Of a stretch of 11,946 nt of DNA, positions 1-7,354 are shown piece by piece. A program made the position numbers and the translations under genes. Numbering within the stretch: position 1 is the stretch's first letter; each line of letters starts with the position of its first letter. Origin of the DNA: Hydrogenothermaceae bacterium (lineage in GTDB: Bacteria; Aquificota; Aquificia; Aquificales; Hydrogenothermaceae); the NCBI GenBank assembly GCA_026985705.1, contig JALSPY010000121.1, positions 1 to 11,946 of the forward strand, written 5' to 3'. Below the pieces are notes generated by a model, which made no database searches, had not been told where the DNA came from, and worked only from the letters and a program-made list of their open reading frames with translations.

Positions 1-53
1 TGTAGTAGCTTTGTTAAATCTGTCCTTTTTAACTCTATTTTTATCCCTCTCAT
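1..53 (-). CDS. possible 5' end of a truncated gene (unknown product)
   Basis: Reading the minus strand from an ATG at 53-51 gives 17 open codons (MRGIKIELKRTDLTKLL) up to the window edge. An in-frame stop lies upstream, so this ATG is the first ATG in the frame. The peptide looks like protein but is too short to place in a family. No good Shine-Dalgarno is visible; only AAGAG, about 20 bases upstream. It would be divergent from the tRNA operon. It could equally be chance in AT-rich DNA. Confidence 0.3.
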   Translation of the reverse strand, partial: MRGIKIELKRTDLTKLL

Positions 54-104
54 ATATTTTATATTATCTACTCTTGCTATTTTTTAAACACACTATACAA
101 GCTA

Positions 105-132
105 TTGACAAATAAATTTTTTTCTGTATAAT
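105..132 (+). promoter_or_regulatory. sigma70-type promoter of the tRNA operon
   Basis: A perfect -35 box TTGACA (105-110) is separated by 16 bases from a perfect -10 box TATAAT (127-132). The expected start is near 139-140, about ten bases before tRNA-Val at 149. This is the strongest promoter match in the window, as expected for stable RNA genes. It probably also serves the regulator gene downstream. Confidence 0.8.
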
Positions 133-148
133 TATTTACAGTTTTGTT

Positions 149-222
149 GGGCGGTTAGCTCAGTTGGCCAGAGCACCTCCCTTACAAGGAGGGGGTCATA
201 GGTTCGAATCCTATACCGCCCA
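149..222 (+). tRNA. tRNA-Val (anticodon TAC)
   Basis: A full cloverleaf can be drawn. The acceptor stem GGGCGGT (149-155) pairs with ACCGCCC (215-221) and the discriminator is A222. The anticodon stem CCTCC/GGAGG encloses the loop CTTACAA, with anticodon TAC at 183-185. The T-arm contains GGTTCGAATCC. The 3' CCA is not encoded. The stems are very GC-rich compared with the surrounding DNA, which suggests a high growth temperature. Confidence 0.97.
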
Positions 223-231
223 CTTTATTAA

Positions 232-307
232 GGAGCCGTAGTTCAGCTTGGCCCAGAACGCCGGCCTGTCACGCCGGAGGTCGCGGGTTCGAATCCCGTC
301 GGCTCCG
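232..307 (+). tRNA. tRNA-Asp (anticodon GTC)
   Basis: The acceptor stem GGAGCCG (232-238) pairs with CGGCTCC (300-306), with discriminator G307, typical of tRNA-Asp. The anticodon stem CCGGC/GCCGG encloses CTGTCAC, with anticodon GTC at 268-270. The T-arm is GCGGGTTCGAATCCCGT. CCA is not encoded. It starts 9 bases after tRNA-Val and is evidently in the same transcript. Almost all stem pairs are G-C. Confidence 0.97.
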
Positions 308-334
308 CTTTAATATCACATCAAAGAGACAATA

Positions 335-1159
335 ATGGAAAATCGTCCAAAGTTTGAAGAGCTTGTTAAGTATCATAAGAGAGAAAAAGAAGGCTATGTA
401 GTTCAAAATGTAGATTTAGCATTCAGTATATTATTTATCTTAGCTGAAAACTCAGGTCTAACTTTAACTGAAATATCTAAAAAAGTTAATAGTAATCCAT
501 CCCAAGTAGAAAAGATTTTAGAAATCTTAACGGAAAGAGGATACAGTGAATATAAAAATGATAAGTATTATCTAGGTATAAAAAATTTTGAAGTTGGACA
601 TGCATATTTATCTAATATAGATTTAAGAAAATTAGCTAAACCATATTTAAAATATTTAGCAGAAAGATTTAATGAAACTGTATATTTGGCTGTTAGAGGT
701 GGTTTTGAGATAGTATATATAGATGTTTACCAAATTAACAGACCTGTTTCTGTTAAATCAAGAGTTGGGAAACTCCTTCCAATGTATGCTTCAGCATCTG
801 GTAAAGTTCATTTAGCTGATATGGATGAGTTTGAACTAAATGAATTTTTTAAGGAAGTAAAGCTTATACCTTTTACAAAAAAAACCATTACTGATAAAGA
901 AGTTTTAAAGAAACATATAGAGGAAGTTAGAAATAAAGGTTATGCTTTAGATGATGAAGAATGGGAAGATGAAGTTAGGTGTATATCTGCACCTATAAGA
1001 AATTATAAGGGAAATGTTATAGCTGCAATAACAATATCAGCTCCCTCCTATAGATTTTCTAAGGAGAGATTTATTTCAGAGGTTAAAGAGGAACTTTTAG
1101 AAAAAACTTTTGAACTGTCTGAAAAGTTAGGTTATAAACCTATAAAATATAATCTTTAA
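335..1159 (+). CDS. IclR-family transcriptional regulator
   Basis: This 274-residue protein has the two-part plan of IclR regulators. The N-terminal winged helix-turn-helix spans about residues 24-80 (NVDLAFSILFILAE, then LTEISKKVNSNPSQVEKIL as recognition region). A C-terminal GAF-like effector domain spans about 95-265. The family hallmarks ASASGKVHLA (152-161) and GYALDDEEWEDEVRCISAPI (192-211) are clear. IclR proteins bind DNA as dimers or tetramers and respond to small metabolites; the ligand cannot be read from the sequence. The first 20 or so residues are a charged extension beyond the usual start. The ribosome-binding site is weak (AAAGAGA, about 7 bases upstream). The ATG lies 27 bases after tRNA-Asp with no terminator-like hairpin between, so it is probably read from the tRNA promoter. 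No neighbouring gene is an obvious target. Confidence 0.92.
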   Translation: MENRPKFEELVKYHKREKEGYVVQNVDLAFSILFILAENSGLTLTEISKKVNSNPSQVEKILEILTERGYSEYKNDKYYLGIKNFEVGHAYLSNIDLRKLAKPYLKYLAERFNETVYLAVRGGFEIVYIDVYQINRPVSVKSRVGKLLPMYASASGKVHLADMDEFELNEFFKEVKLIPFTKKTITDKEVLKKHIEEVRNKGYALDDEEWEDEVRCISAPIRNYKGNVIAAITISAPSYRFSKERFISEVKEELLEKTFELSEKLGYKPIKYNL

Positions 1160-1168
1160 CTAATATAT

Positions 1169-1196
1169 TAGATTTTTTCTAATAGATTTTTTCTAA
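1169..1196. repeat. perfect 14-bp tandem duplication at the pabB 3' end
   Basis: TAGATTTTTTCTAA occurs twice back to back (1169-1182 and 1183-1196). One copy encodes the last residues of PabB (EKIY) and its stop codon; the other lies just beyond, between the convergent stops of iclR and pabB. The short palindrome CTAATATATTAG (1160-1171) abuts it, followed by six T on the plus strand. It might act as a weak terminator for iclR, but its stem is entirely A-T apart from one C-G pair. Confidence 0.6.
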
Positions 1197-2357
1197 ATCT
1201 ATATCTAATCCTAAAGCTTTTAAGTTTGCCTTTGCTTTTATTAATGTTTCTTTATACTCATCTTTAGGATTTGAGTAATAGACTATTCCACTACCTACAT
1301 ATATATAACATTTATTGTCTTTAAAAATACTCTGTCTTATTGCAACACTCATTGTAAAATCTAAATTAGGCTTTATTAAAACTGTTGCTCCACAGTATAC
1401 AGACCTTTCAAAATCTTCTAGCTCTCCAATTATTTCCATAGCCCTCTTTTTAGGTGCTCCCGTAATTGAACCGGGAGGAAATGTATTATCAATAATTTTC
1501 CTTAAAGAGATATTATCTTTTAACACTCCTATTACTGTAGAACTCATTTGGTAAAGTGTGGAGTATTTCTCTACCTCAAAAAGAGTATCAACATAAACTT
1601 TTTTAGAAATTTTTCCTAAGTCATTTCTCATTAAATCTGTTATCATTAAGTTTTCTGCAATTTCCTTTGGAGAATTTTTAAGCTCTTCAAATAAAACTTT
1701 ATCCTCTTTTTCAGTATTTCCCCTAGCTCTTGTCCCTTTTATAGGTTTAGTTTTAATCAGATTACCTTTTTTCTCTAAAAATAACTCCATAGATGCAGAT
1801 AAGACAGAAAAATCTTTTCCTCTAATTAACATCAGGTAAGGTGTTTTTTGAATATCTATTGTTTTAAAAAATGCTTCCTTTGGATAAAAAGCTCCTTCTA
1901 AATCTATTCTATGTGTAAGATTAACCTGATAAATATCTCCACTCTCTATATATTCCTTTATTTTTAATACCTTTTTTATAAAATCTTCCTTCTTTGTATT
2001 TATCTTTAGAGCTTTAACATTTTGTTTTATACCTTTAATACCTGTATTTATATTTTTAAATTTTCTAAAAAATAAGATATATATATCTGGAATATTTATA
2101 TCTCTCCTTTGAGGATAACTTTTCCCTAAAACTAGACTTTTCCCGTAGTTATATGAAATATAACCTACTCCATACAGTTTATACTCATTTATTAATTTTT
2201 CAGTTAAATCAATAGGATTAATTAGAGGGATGTATTTACCGTTTAGATATGTTCTGTTGTTTTTATACTCTAAAGAAAAAACAGGTTTATCAAATAGATA
2301 AATTCCCTCTTCATCAAACCAACCGCCTTTCTGTGAATATAGATATATCTCTTTCAT
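1179..2357 (-). CDS. pabB: 4-amino-4-deoxychorismate synthase component I (PabB)
   Basis: This 392-residue chorismate-binding enzyme converts chorismate, with ammonia from a separate PabA glutaminase, to 4-amino-4-deoxychorismate, the precursor of p-aminobenzoate and folate. The catalytic domain fills about residues 115-385. PIKGT at 205-209 has Lys207, the residue that marks PabB; anthranilate synthase TrpE has Ala there (PIAGT). Other family motifs are GDIYQVNLT (140-148), DLMRNDLGK (241-249), PPGSITGAPK (294-303) and GSGIVYYSNP (355-364). The usual SPE is SME (189-191), keeping the Glu. The N-terminal domain is short compared with the roughly 450 residues of enterobacterial PabB. No glutaminase or lyase domain is fused, and no pabA or pabC is in the window. 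It starts 6 bases after the ankyrin gene's stop without a clear ribosome-binding site, so translational coupling is likely. Confidence 0.93.
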   Translation of the reverse strand: MKEIYLYSQKGGWFDEEGIYLFDKPVFSLEYKNNRTYLNGKYIPLINPIDLTEKLINEYKLYGVGYISYNYGKSLVLGKSYPQRRDINIPDIYILFFRKFKNINTGIKGIKQNVKALKINTKKEDFIKKVLKIKEYIESGDIYQVNLTHRIDLEGAFYPKEAFFKTIDIQKTPYLMLIRGKDFSVLSASMELFLEKKGNLIKTKPIKGTRARGNTEKEDKVLFEELKNSPKEIAENLMITDLMRNDLGKISKKVYVDTLFEVEKYSTLYQMSSTVIGVLKDNISLRKIIDNTFPPGSITGAPKKRAMEIIGELEDFERSVYCGATVLIKPNLDFTMSVAIRQSIFKDNKCYIYVGSGIVYYSNPKDEYKETLIKAKANLKALGLDIDLEKIY

Positions 2358-2363
2358 TAAATT

Positions 2364-3896
2364 TTAATTTTCAACTTTATTTTTATCTTTCTTATTAAAG
2401 AATATATTCAATATATTTGGATTAATAGAATTATTAGCATAATCAATAGCTGTAAATCCATCTTTATCTTTGATATAAGGGTCTGCTCCATACTTTAATA
2501 GAAGTTTTATTATATTCTCTTCTTCCCAAATAACTGCATAATGTAAAGGTGTTCTTCCCTTAATATCCTGAATGTTTGGATTAGCCCCATTTTCTAAAAG
2601 ATATTTGGTTATTTCATAATCCCCCCAAAAAACAGCTAAATGTAAAGGAGTTTTTAGATTATTAGCTTGAGCATTTATATCGGCTCCATTCTGTATTAAA
2701 AGTTTAACTGTTTCTAAACTTCTTGAGTTAACGGCAAAATGTAAAGGAGTAAACCCTTCTTTGTTTCTTGCATTTATATTAGCACCTGCATTAATAAGAA
2801 TTTTTATTATGTTAATATTGGCTTTTAAGGAAGAGTAATGTAATGGTGTGAGTCCTGTTTTGGTTTTTTTATTAACATCAGCCCCATTTTCTACTAAAAA
2901 TTTAACTAAGTCTTCATATCCTCTAAAACTTGCAATGTGTAGAGGAGTTAAACCGTTAAATATAGTTATATTTGGATTTATCTTGTACTTTTCCATAAGT
3001 TTTTTTACTGTTTCTAAATCATCTACTTTTACGGCTAACATAAATTTATTCATCGGTTTATTGGTATCTAATATTAACAATCCTAAAATGTAATTTCTTT
3101 TTAATTTATCTTTTATATCTTTTGCATAATCTATAGGTGTTATTCCATAGTTATTTTTAAAGTTTGGGTCTGCTCCATAATAAATTAGTAATTCCACTAT
3201 TTCGGGATAAATATTTTTAACAGCATAGTGTAAAGGTGTATTTCCATCTAAATCAGGAATATTTGGGTCAGCTCCCGCTCTTAATAAAGCTTTAACTGTA
3301 TCATAATGATTATTTTGGGTAGCTAAAATTAGAGCAGTTTCAACCGTATCATTTCTAATATTTGGGTCAGCACCATACTCTAATAAAAGTTTTACAATTT
3401 CTGTTTGCCCGTATTTAGCAGCTAGAAGCAATATAGGATATCCATATTTTAGATATATGTTTGGATTTCCTCCATTTTTTAGGTAGTTTAATACATATTT
3501 TTTGTCGCCATATATTACCGCTTTATATAGTTTATCTAAAGATATCTGTTTTTCATTTCCATTTAAAATTTTTTCTATATTATTATCACTTTCATTAGCT
3601 TTAGAAAACTTTCCTATATTTACAGATATAAATGCAGATATAGATATAAAGAATACAAACCAAGCTAAGAATAGTTTGGCTCTAAGTCTTATTAGATTTA
3701 CCTCATGTTCTAAGTTAAATAAAAATTTCTTAAGAAGAAACTTTATAGATAGAAATAAAAATATAAATATAAATACTCTAAAAACTATGTTTAGATTATA
3801 AAATAAATCCTCAATGACGAAAGATATTAGAGCTGAGTTTAAATATACAAGTACATATGTTTGTTTTATATAGTTTTCTACTTTTATTTTTCTCAT
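2364..3896 (-). CDS. membrane-anchored ankyrin-repeat protein
   Basis: This 510-residue protein has a hydrophobic N-terminus followed by a long array of ankyrin repeats. Likely membrane segments are about 14-32 (weakest), 38-56 and 74-92. About eleven repeats run from 120 to 490, seen as recurring TPLH.A, ..IVKLLL..GADPN and NIKDKDG patterns (for example 217-247, 314-343, 347-376, 380-409, 413-443, 447-476). A degenerate stretch at 255-285 divides them into two blocks. Ankyrin arrays bind other proteins; the partner is unknown. The Lys/Arg-rich loop between the second and third segments (52-73) suggests a cytoplasmic loop, which would put the repeats in the periplasm (positive-inside inference). 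The start at 3896 is the first ATG and carries GAGGGG directly before it, closer than usual. It is the first gene of a two-gene unit with pabB. Confidence 0.9.
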   Translation of the reverse strand: MRKIKVENYIKQTYVLVYLNSALISFVIEDLFYNLNIVFRVFIFIFLFLSIKFLLKKFLFNLEHEVNLIRLRAKLFLAWFVFFISISAFISVNIGKFSKANESDNNIEKILNGNEKQISLDKLYKAVIYGDKKYVLNYLKNGGNPNIYLKYGYPILLLAAKYGQTEIVKLLLEYGADPNIRNDTVETALILATQNNHYDTVKALLRAGADPNIPDLDGNTPLHYAVKNIYPEIVELLIYYGADPNFKNNYGITPIDYAKDIKDKLKRNYILGLLILDTNKPMNKFMLAVKVDDLETVKKLMEKYKINPNITIFNGLTPLHIASFRGYEDLVKFLVENGADVNKKTKTGLTPLHYSSLKANINIIKILINAGANINARNKEGFTPLHFAVNSRSLETVKLLIQNGADINAQANNLKTPLHLAVFWGDYEITKYLLENGANPNIQDIKGRTPLHYAVIWEEENIIKLLLKYGADPYIKDKDGFTAIDYANNSINPNILNIFFNKKDKNKVEN

Positions 3897-3926
3897 CCCC
3901 TCATATTTTATGTTTGAATAATTAGT

Positions 3927-3955
3927 TTAATATCAAGTCAGTTTTATTTTAACAA
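3927..3955 (-). promoter_or_regulatory. candidate promoter for the ankyrin-pabB unit
   Basis: On the minus strand TTGTTA (3955-3950) and TATTAA (3932-3927) are 17 bases apart, about 30 bases before the ankyrin ATG. Each hexamer matches four or five of six consensus bases. In DNA this AT-rich, such matches arise easily by chance. Confidence 0.35.
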
Positions 3956-3962
3956 AAAGTGT

Positions 3963-3968
3963 TATAAT
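3963..3968 (+). promoter_or_regulatory. -10 box of the pdxA-prmC-murA operon
   Basis: There is a perfect TATAAT 40 bases upstream of the pdxA ATG, predicting a start near 3975 and a leader of about 34 bases. No convincing -35 hexamer lies 16-18 bases upstream (around 3939-3946). The call therefore rests on the -10 box and its position in the divergent gap. Confidence 0.45.
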
Positions 3969-4008
3969 TTCATTTACTTAATTCTTTTTTCTTAAATGTA
4001 AAGATAAT

Positions 4009-4977
4009 ATGAAAAAATTTGGAATAACTTTAGGAGACCCTACAGGTATTTCTTCAGAAATTCTATTAAAATCAATAAGGAAATTGCCCAAAGGTGTATA
4101 TATACTATACGGTTCAAAAAAAATACTTGATAAAACCTCTGAAATCTTTAATCTAGATAATCCTTTCATAGAGATTAAATCACCTGAAGAGGCTAAAAAA
4201 GAAGGTTTTTACATTATTAATATATATGATAAAGAGTTTCAACTAGGAAAACCTTCTATTGAAAGTGGGAAAGCATCTATCCTATACCTTGAGAAAGCAG
4301 TTAAAGATATACTTCAAAAAAAGTTAGACGGAATTATTACTCTACCTATTTCAAAGGAACATACAGTTGAAGCCGGTTTTAAATATAAGGGACACACAGA
4401 CTATTTAGCAGAAATATCAAACACAAAGGAATATATGATGATGCTTTTATGTGAAAAGTTAAAGGTCGCATTACTTACCACCCATATTCCCCTAAAAGAT
4501 GTTCCCAAATATATAACAAGAGAAAAGATAAGAAATAAACTTAATCTACTGATAAAAGAGTTAAAGGAAAAATTTAAGATAGAAAATCCCAAAATAGCAG
4601 TAGTAGGTTTAAATCCCCATGCAAGTGATAACGGAAAGATAGGTAATGAAGAGATAGAGATAATAAATCCTGTTATTAGAGAGTTTAAAGAAAAGGGTTA
4701 TAATGTAGTCGGAAGTTTATCACCTGATACTGCGTTTATAAACTATAAAGATTATGATTGCTATCTCTCTATGTACCATGACCAAGGTTTAATACCTTTA
4801 AAACTGTTATGTTTTAAAAATGCAGTTAATATAACATTAGGTCTCCCATTTATAAGAACTTCTGTTGACCATGGAACTGGATTTGATATAGCAGGAAAAA
4901 ATAAGGCTGAACCTTCATCATTTATTGAAGCTGTAAAGCTAGCCTTAAAATTAGCCGAACTGGAAAAGAGCAAATGA
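4009..4977 (+). CDS. pdxA: 4-hydroxythreonine-4-phosphate dehydrogenase (PdxA)
   Basis: PdxA oxidises 4-phosphohydroxy-L-threonine with NAD(P) in the deoxyxylulose-phosphate-dependent route to pyridoxal phosphate; PdxJ then uses the product. At 322 residues it has normal length and is complete. Diagnostic stretches are GDPTGISSEI (9-18, normally GDPAGIGPE), GHTDYLAE (128-135), GLNPHASDNGKIGNEE (200-215), YHDQGLIPLK (256-265) and the C-terminal TSVDHGTGFDIAG (284-296). The three metal-binding His residues are H159 (TTHIPL), H204 (NPHA) and H257 (YHDQG). The ATG at 4009 begins at the usual family N-terminus (MKKFGITLGDP) and is preceded by only a weak AAAGAT ribosome site. It is the first gene of the operon and its TGA overlaps the next ATG (ATGA). 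Confidence 0.96.
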   Translation: MKKFGITLGDPTGISSEILLKSIRKLPKGVYILYGSKKILDKTSEIFNLDNPFIEIKSPEEAKKEGFYIINIYDKEFQLGKPSIESGKASILYLEKAVKDILQKKLDGIITLPISKEHTVEAGFKYKGHTDYLAEISNTKEYMMMLLCEKLKVALLTTHIPLKDVPKYITREKIRNKLNLLIKELKEKFKIENPKIAVVGLNPHASDNGKIGNEEIEIINPVIREFKEKGYNVVGSLSPDTAFINYKDYDCYLSMYHDQGLIPLKLLCFKNAVNITLGLPFIRTSVDHGTGFDIAGKNKAEPSSFIEAVKLALKLAELEKSK

Positions 4978-5819
4978 AATTAGGTCAGCTATTAAAAATA
5001 TCAGTTGATACTCTAAAAAAAGCTGGCATAGAAACTCCTATAACTGATAGTCAGTTATTGATAGCCTATACATTAAAAATTCCGAGATGGAAGCTTATAA
5101 CTGAAAAAAATATGGAAATTTCAAATGAACAGGTAGCAAAAATATTAAATCTTATTAATCTAAGAGCTAAAGGTATTCCTGTTGCCTATATTACTAAAAG
5201 GAAAGAGTTTTTTGGTATTAAGTTTTATGTAGATGAAAGAGTTTTAATACCTAGACCTGAAACGGAGATTTTAGTTGAGAAAGTTATAGAAAAACTGAAA
5301 GATAGAGATAGGAAAATTATAGGATTAGATATAGGAGTAGGCTCTGGAGCAATATCTATAGCATTACTTAAGAACATTCCCAATTTATTTATGTATGGAG
5401 TTGATATTTCAGAAGATGCCTTAAAGGTTGCAAAAATAAATGCTAAATTAAAATTTGTAAATGATAGATTAAAACTTTTAAAAAGTAATCTTTTTTCTAA
5501 TTTAGAGAAAAGTATTAAATACGACTTTATTGTTTCAAATCCACCTTACATATCTAGAGAAGATTATATTAATTTAAAAATTGAAGTTAAAAAAGAACCA
5601 AAAGTGGCATTACTATCAGGAAAAAAAGGGTTGGCATTTTATGAAAGGATTATTTCAATTTCACCTAAATTTTTAAAGAATAATGGGTTCTTAGCTGTAG
5701 AAGTTGGTTATAATCAGATAAAAGATATAAAAAAATTGTTTATAAAAAATAAATTTAAAAATATAGAGATATATAAAGATTTAAATGGAATAGATAGGGT
5801 TGTAATAGGTTATAAATAA
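4974..5819 (+). CDS. prmC: peptide chain release factor N5-glutamine methyltransferase (PrmC)
   Basis: PrmC methylates the Gln of the GGQ motif in release factors RF1 and RF2 using S-adenosylmethionine, which speeds termination. The 281 residues fit the family. A helical N-terminal domain (1-75) contacts the release factor. It is followed by IPRPETE (92-98), SAM-binding motif I DIGVGSG (119-125), acidic motif II YGVDIS (141-146) and the catalytic NPPY (189-192). The start overlaps the stop of pdxA by four bases (ATGA, 4974-4977), which implies translational coupling. In many bacteria prmC sits beside prfA; here it lies between pdxA and murA. The murA start follows after 19 bases. HemK is the older name for this family. 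Confidence 0.95.
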   Translation: MKLGQLLKISVDTLKKAGIETPITDSQLLIAYTLKIPRWKLITEKNMEISNEQVAKILNLINLRAKGIPVAYITKRKEFFGIKFYVDERVLIPRPETEILVEKVIEKLKDRDRKIIGLDIGVGSGAISIALLKNIPNLFMYGVDISEDALKVAKINAKLKFVNDRLKLLKSNLFSNLEKSIKYDFIVSNPPYISREDYINLKIEVKKEPKVALLSGKKGLAFYERIISISPKFLKNNGFLAVEVGYNQIKDIKKLFIKNKFKNIEIYKDLNGIDRVVIGYK

Positions 5820-5838
5820 AAATTGAAAGGAGATATAA

Positions 5839-7137
5839 ATGTTTGAAACAAAGGAAGGAATATTAGAGTATTTAGAGATCGAAGGTAGAAAGGAGCTTAA
5901 AGGGACCATAGAAATATCAGGTGCTAAAAATTCAGCTCTGCCGAATATGGCGGCAACTATATTAACTGAAGAGCCTGTAATGTTAGAAAATATTCCTGAA
6001 TTGCTTGATGTAAAAATAATGATAAAACTTTTGGAGCATATAGGTTTTTCTATAGAGGAATTATCAAAAGGTAAGTTTTTATTCAAACAGAAGAAGCTAA
6101 ACTGTTTAGACGCTCCTTATGAGTTAGTTAGTAAAATGAGAGCTTCCATTCTAGTTTTAGGACCTTTAGTTGCAAGATTTGGATATGCAAAGGTTTCTTT
6201 ACCGGGTGGTTGTGCAATAGGAACAAGACCAGTGGATTTACATCTTAAAGCCCTGGAAAAAATGGGAGCTAGTATAAGTTTAGAGCATGGCTATATAATA
6301 GCAAAAGCTACGAAAGGCTTAAAAGGAGCAGAAATAAATTTTGAAAAGATAACCGTTACAGGAACAGAAAATATACTTATGGCGGCAACTTTAGCAGATG
6401 GGATAACAGTTATAAATAATGCGGCTAGAGAGCCAGAGGTTGTTGATTTAGCTAGAATGTTAAAAAAAATGGGGGCGAAGATAGAGGGTGAGGGAACTAA
6501 CAGAATAGTAATTCAGGGAGTTAAAAAACTAAATGGAGTTAATCATAAAATAATTCCAGATAGAATAGAGGCAGGGACCTTTACTGTTTTATCAGCATTG
6601 TTTAACGGAAATATCAAACTGAAAAACTATCCATTTCAATATTTAGATTATGTCCATAAAAAGTTAGAAGAGATGGGAATATATGTTATTCCAATAGGAA
6701 ATGACGAAGTAATAGTAAAAAGAGAGGACATTTTAAAACCGGTAAATATAGAAACAAAAGAGTATCCATTTTTCCCAACAGATTTACAGGCACAATTTAT
6801 GACATTACTTTCAATAGTAGATGGTATTTCTACGATAACAGAAAATATTTTTGAAAACAGATTTATGCATGTTCAGGAGTTAGAAAGATTAGGAGCTAAT
6901 ATAAAAGTAATAGGGAAAACTGCATTTATAAAGGGTGTAAAGAAGCTTACAGGAGCAGAAGTTCAAGCTACAGACTTGAGGGCAAGTGCTGCAATGGTTT
7001 TGGCAGGGTTGATAGCTGAAGGTAAAACGAGAATTTACAATATCTATCATCTAGATAGGGGTTATGAAAATATAGACGAAAAATTAAGAAAAATAGGAGC
7101 TGTTTTGAAGAGAGATTACGAATATTTAGAAGATTAA
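5839..7137 (+). CDS. murA: UDP-N-acetylglucosamine 1-carboxyvinyltransferase (MurA)
   Basis: MurA transfers enolpyruvate from PEP to UDP-GlcNAc, the first committed step of peptidoglycan synthesis in the cytoplasm. The 432 residues cover the whole two-domain inside-out barrel. The active-site Cys is present (LPGGCAIGTRPVDLHL, C125, equal to C115 of E. coli), so fosfomycin sensitivity is expected from family knowledge. Other catalytic residues are K30-N31 (GAKNSALPN), D315 (FFPTDLQAQF), R381 (ATDLRASAA) and R407 (HLDRGYE). The N-terminus is about 8-10 residues longer than usual (MFETKEGILEYLEI), but the start is supported by a strong AAAGGAG (5826-5832) six bases before the ATG. It is the third gene of the pdxA operon. 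Confidence 0.97.
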   Translation: MFETKEGILEYLEIEGRKELKGTIEISGAKNSALPNMAATILTEEPVMLENIPELLDVKIMIKLLEHIGFSIEELSKGKFLFKQKKLNCLDAPYELVSKMRASILVLGPLVARFGYAKVSLPGGCAIGTRPVDLHLKALEKMGASISLEHGYIIAKATKGLKGAEINFEKITVTGTENILMAATLADGITVINNAAREPEVVDLARMLKKMGAKIEGEGTNRIVIQGVKKLNGVNHKIIPDRIEAGTFTVLSALFNGNIKLKNYPFQYLDYVHKKLEEMGIYVIPIGNDEVIVKREDILKPVNIETKEYPFFPTDLQAQFMTLLSIVDGISTITENIFENRFMHVQELERLGANIKVIGKTAFIKGVKKLTGAEVQATDLRASAAMVLAGLIAEGKTRIYNIYHLDRGYENIDEKLRKIGAVLKRDYEYLED

Positions 7138-7156
7138 ACTTAATCGGAGTTTTAGT

Positions 7157-7354
7157 ATGCAACTTCAAAGACCACCAACTCAAGAACAACTAAATAGGAT
7201 TATAGAGTTATTATTAGAGGTAGGAGAGAAAAAGATACGGTATTTGAGGGAAAAGTATGGAATTAAGTTTACTTATATTCCAACATATGAGTATGCAGAT
7301 AGAATAATAGCTATTCTTGAAAATACTAAAAGCAAGGATATTTCAGAGCTTTAA
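7157..7354 (+). CDS. small protein of unknown function downstream of murA
   Basis: A 65-residue reading frame starts 19 bases after murA with CGGAG (7145-7149) at a good distance from its ATG, so it is probably translated and part of the operon. I do not recognise a family. The sequence is charged and probably mainly helical: PPTQEQLNRIIELLLEVGEKKIRYLREKYG (6-35), then a Tyr-rich stretch IKFTYIPTYEYADRIIAILE (36-55). There is no signal peptide, membrane segment or Cys. The last four bases (TTAA, 7351-7354) also contain the stop of the convergent gene on the other strand. Coding is supported by its position, the ribosome site and protein-like composition rather than by homology. Confidence 0.72.
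   Translation: MQLQRPPTQEQLNRIIELLLEVGEKKIRYLREKYGIKFTYIPTYEYADRIIAILENTKSKDISEL

Noticed and set aside
1315..1554. Plus-strand open frame inside pabB
   Set aside because: It is opposite the highly conserved PPGSITGAPK region of PabB; a mirror of real coding sequence.
2460..3480. Regularly spaced repeated DNA words (such as GGGTCAGC and TGTAAAGG) resembling a repeat array
   Set aside because: The roughly 99-base periodicity is that of 33-residue ankyrin repeats in coding sequence, not a CRISPR array; there are no constant repeats with unique spacers.
2848..3801. Plus-strand open frames (2848-3093, 3502-3801) opposite the ankyrin gene
   Set aside because: Antisense shadows; the ankyrin repeat pattern on the minus strand is unambiguous.
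5781..6086. Minus-strand open frame across the prmC-murA junction
   Set aside because: It crosses two well-supported genes and the murA ribosome site, and has no supporting ribosome site or family.
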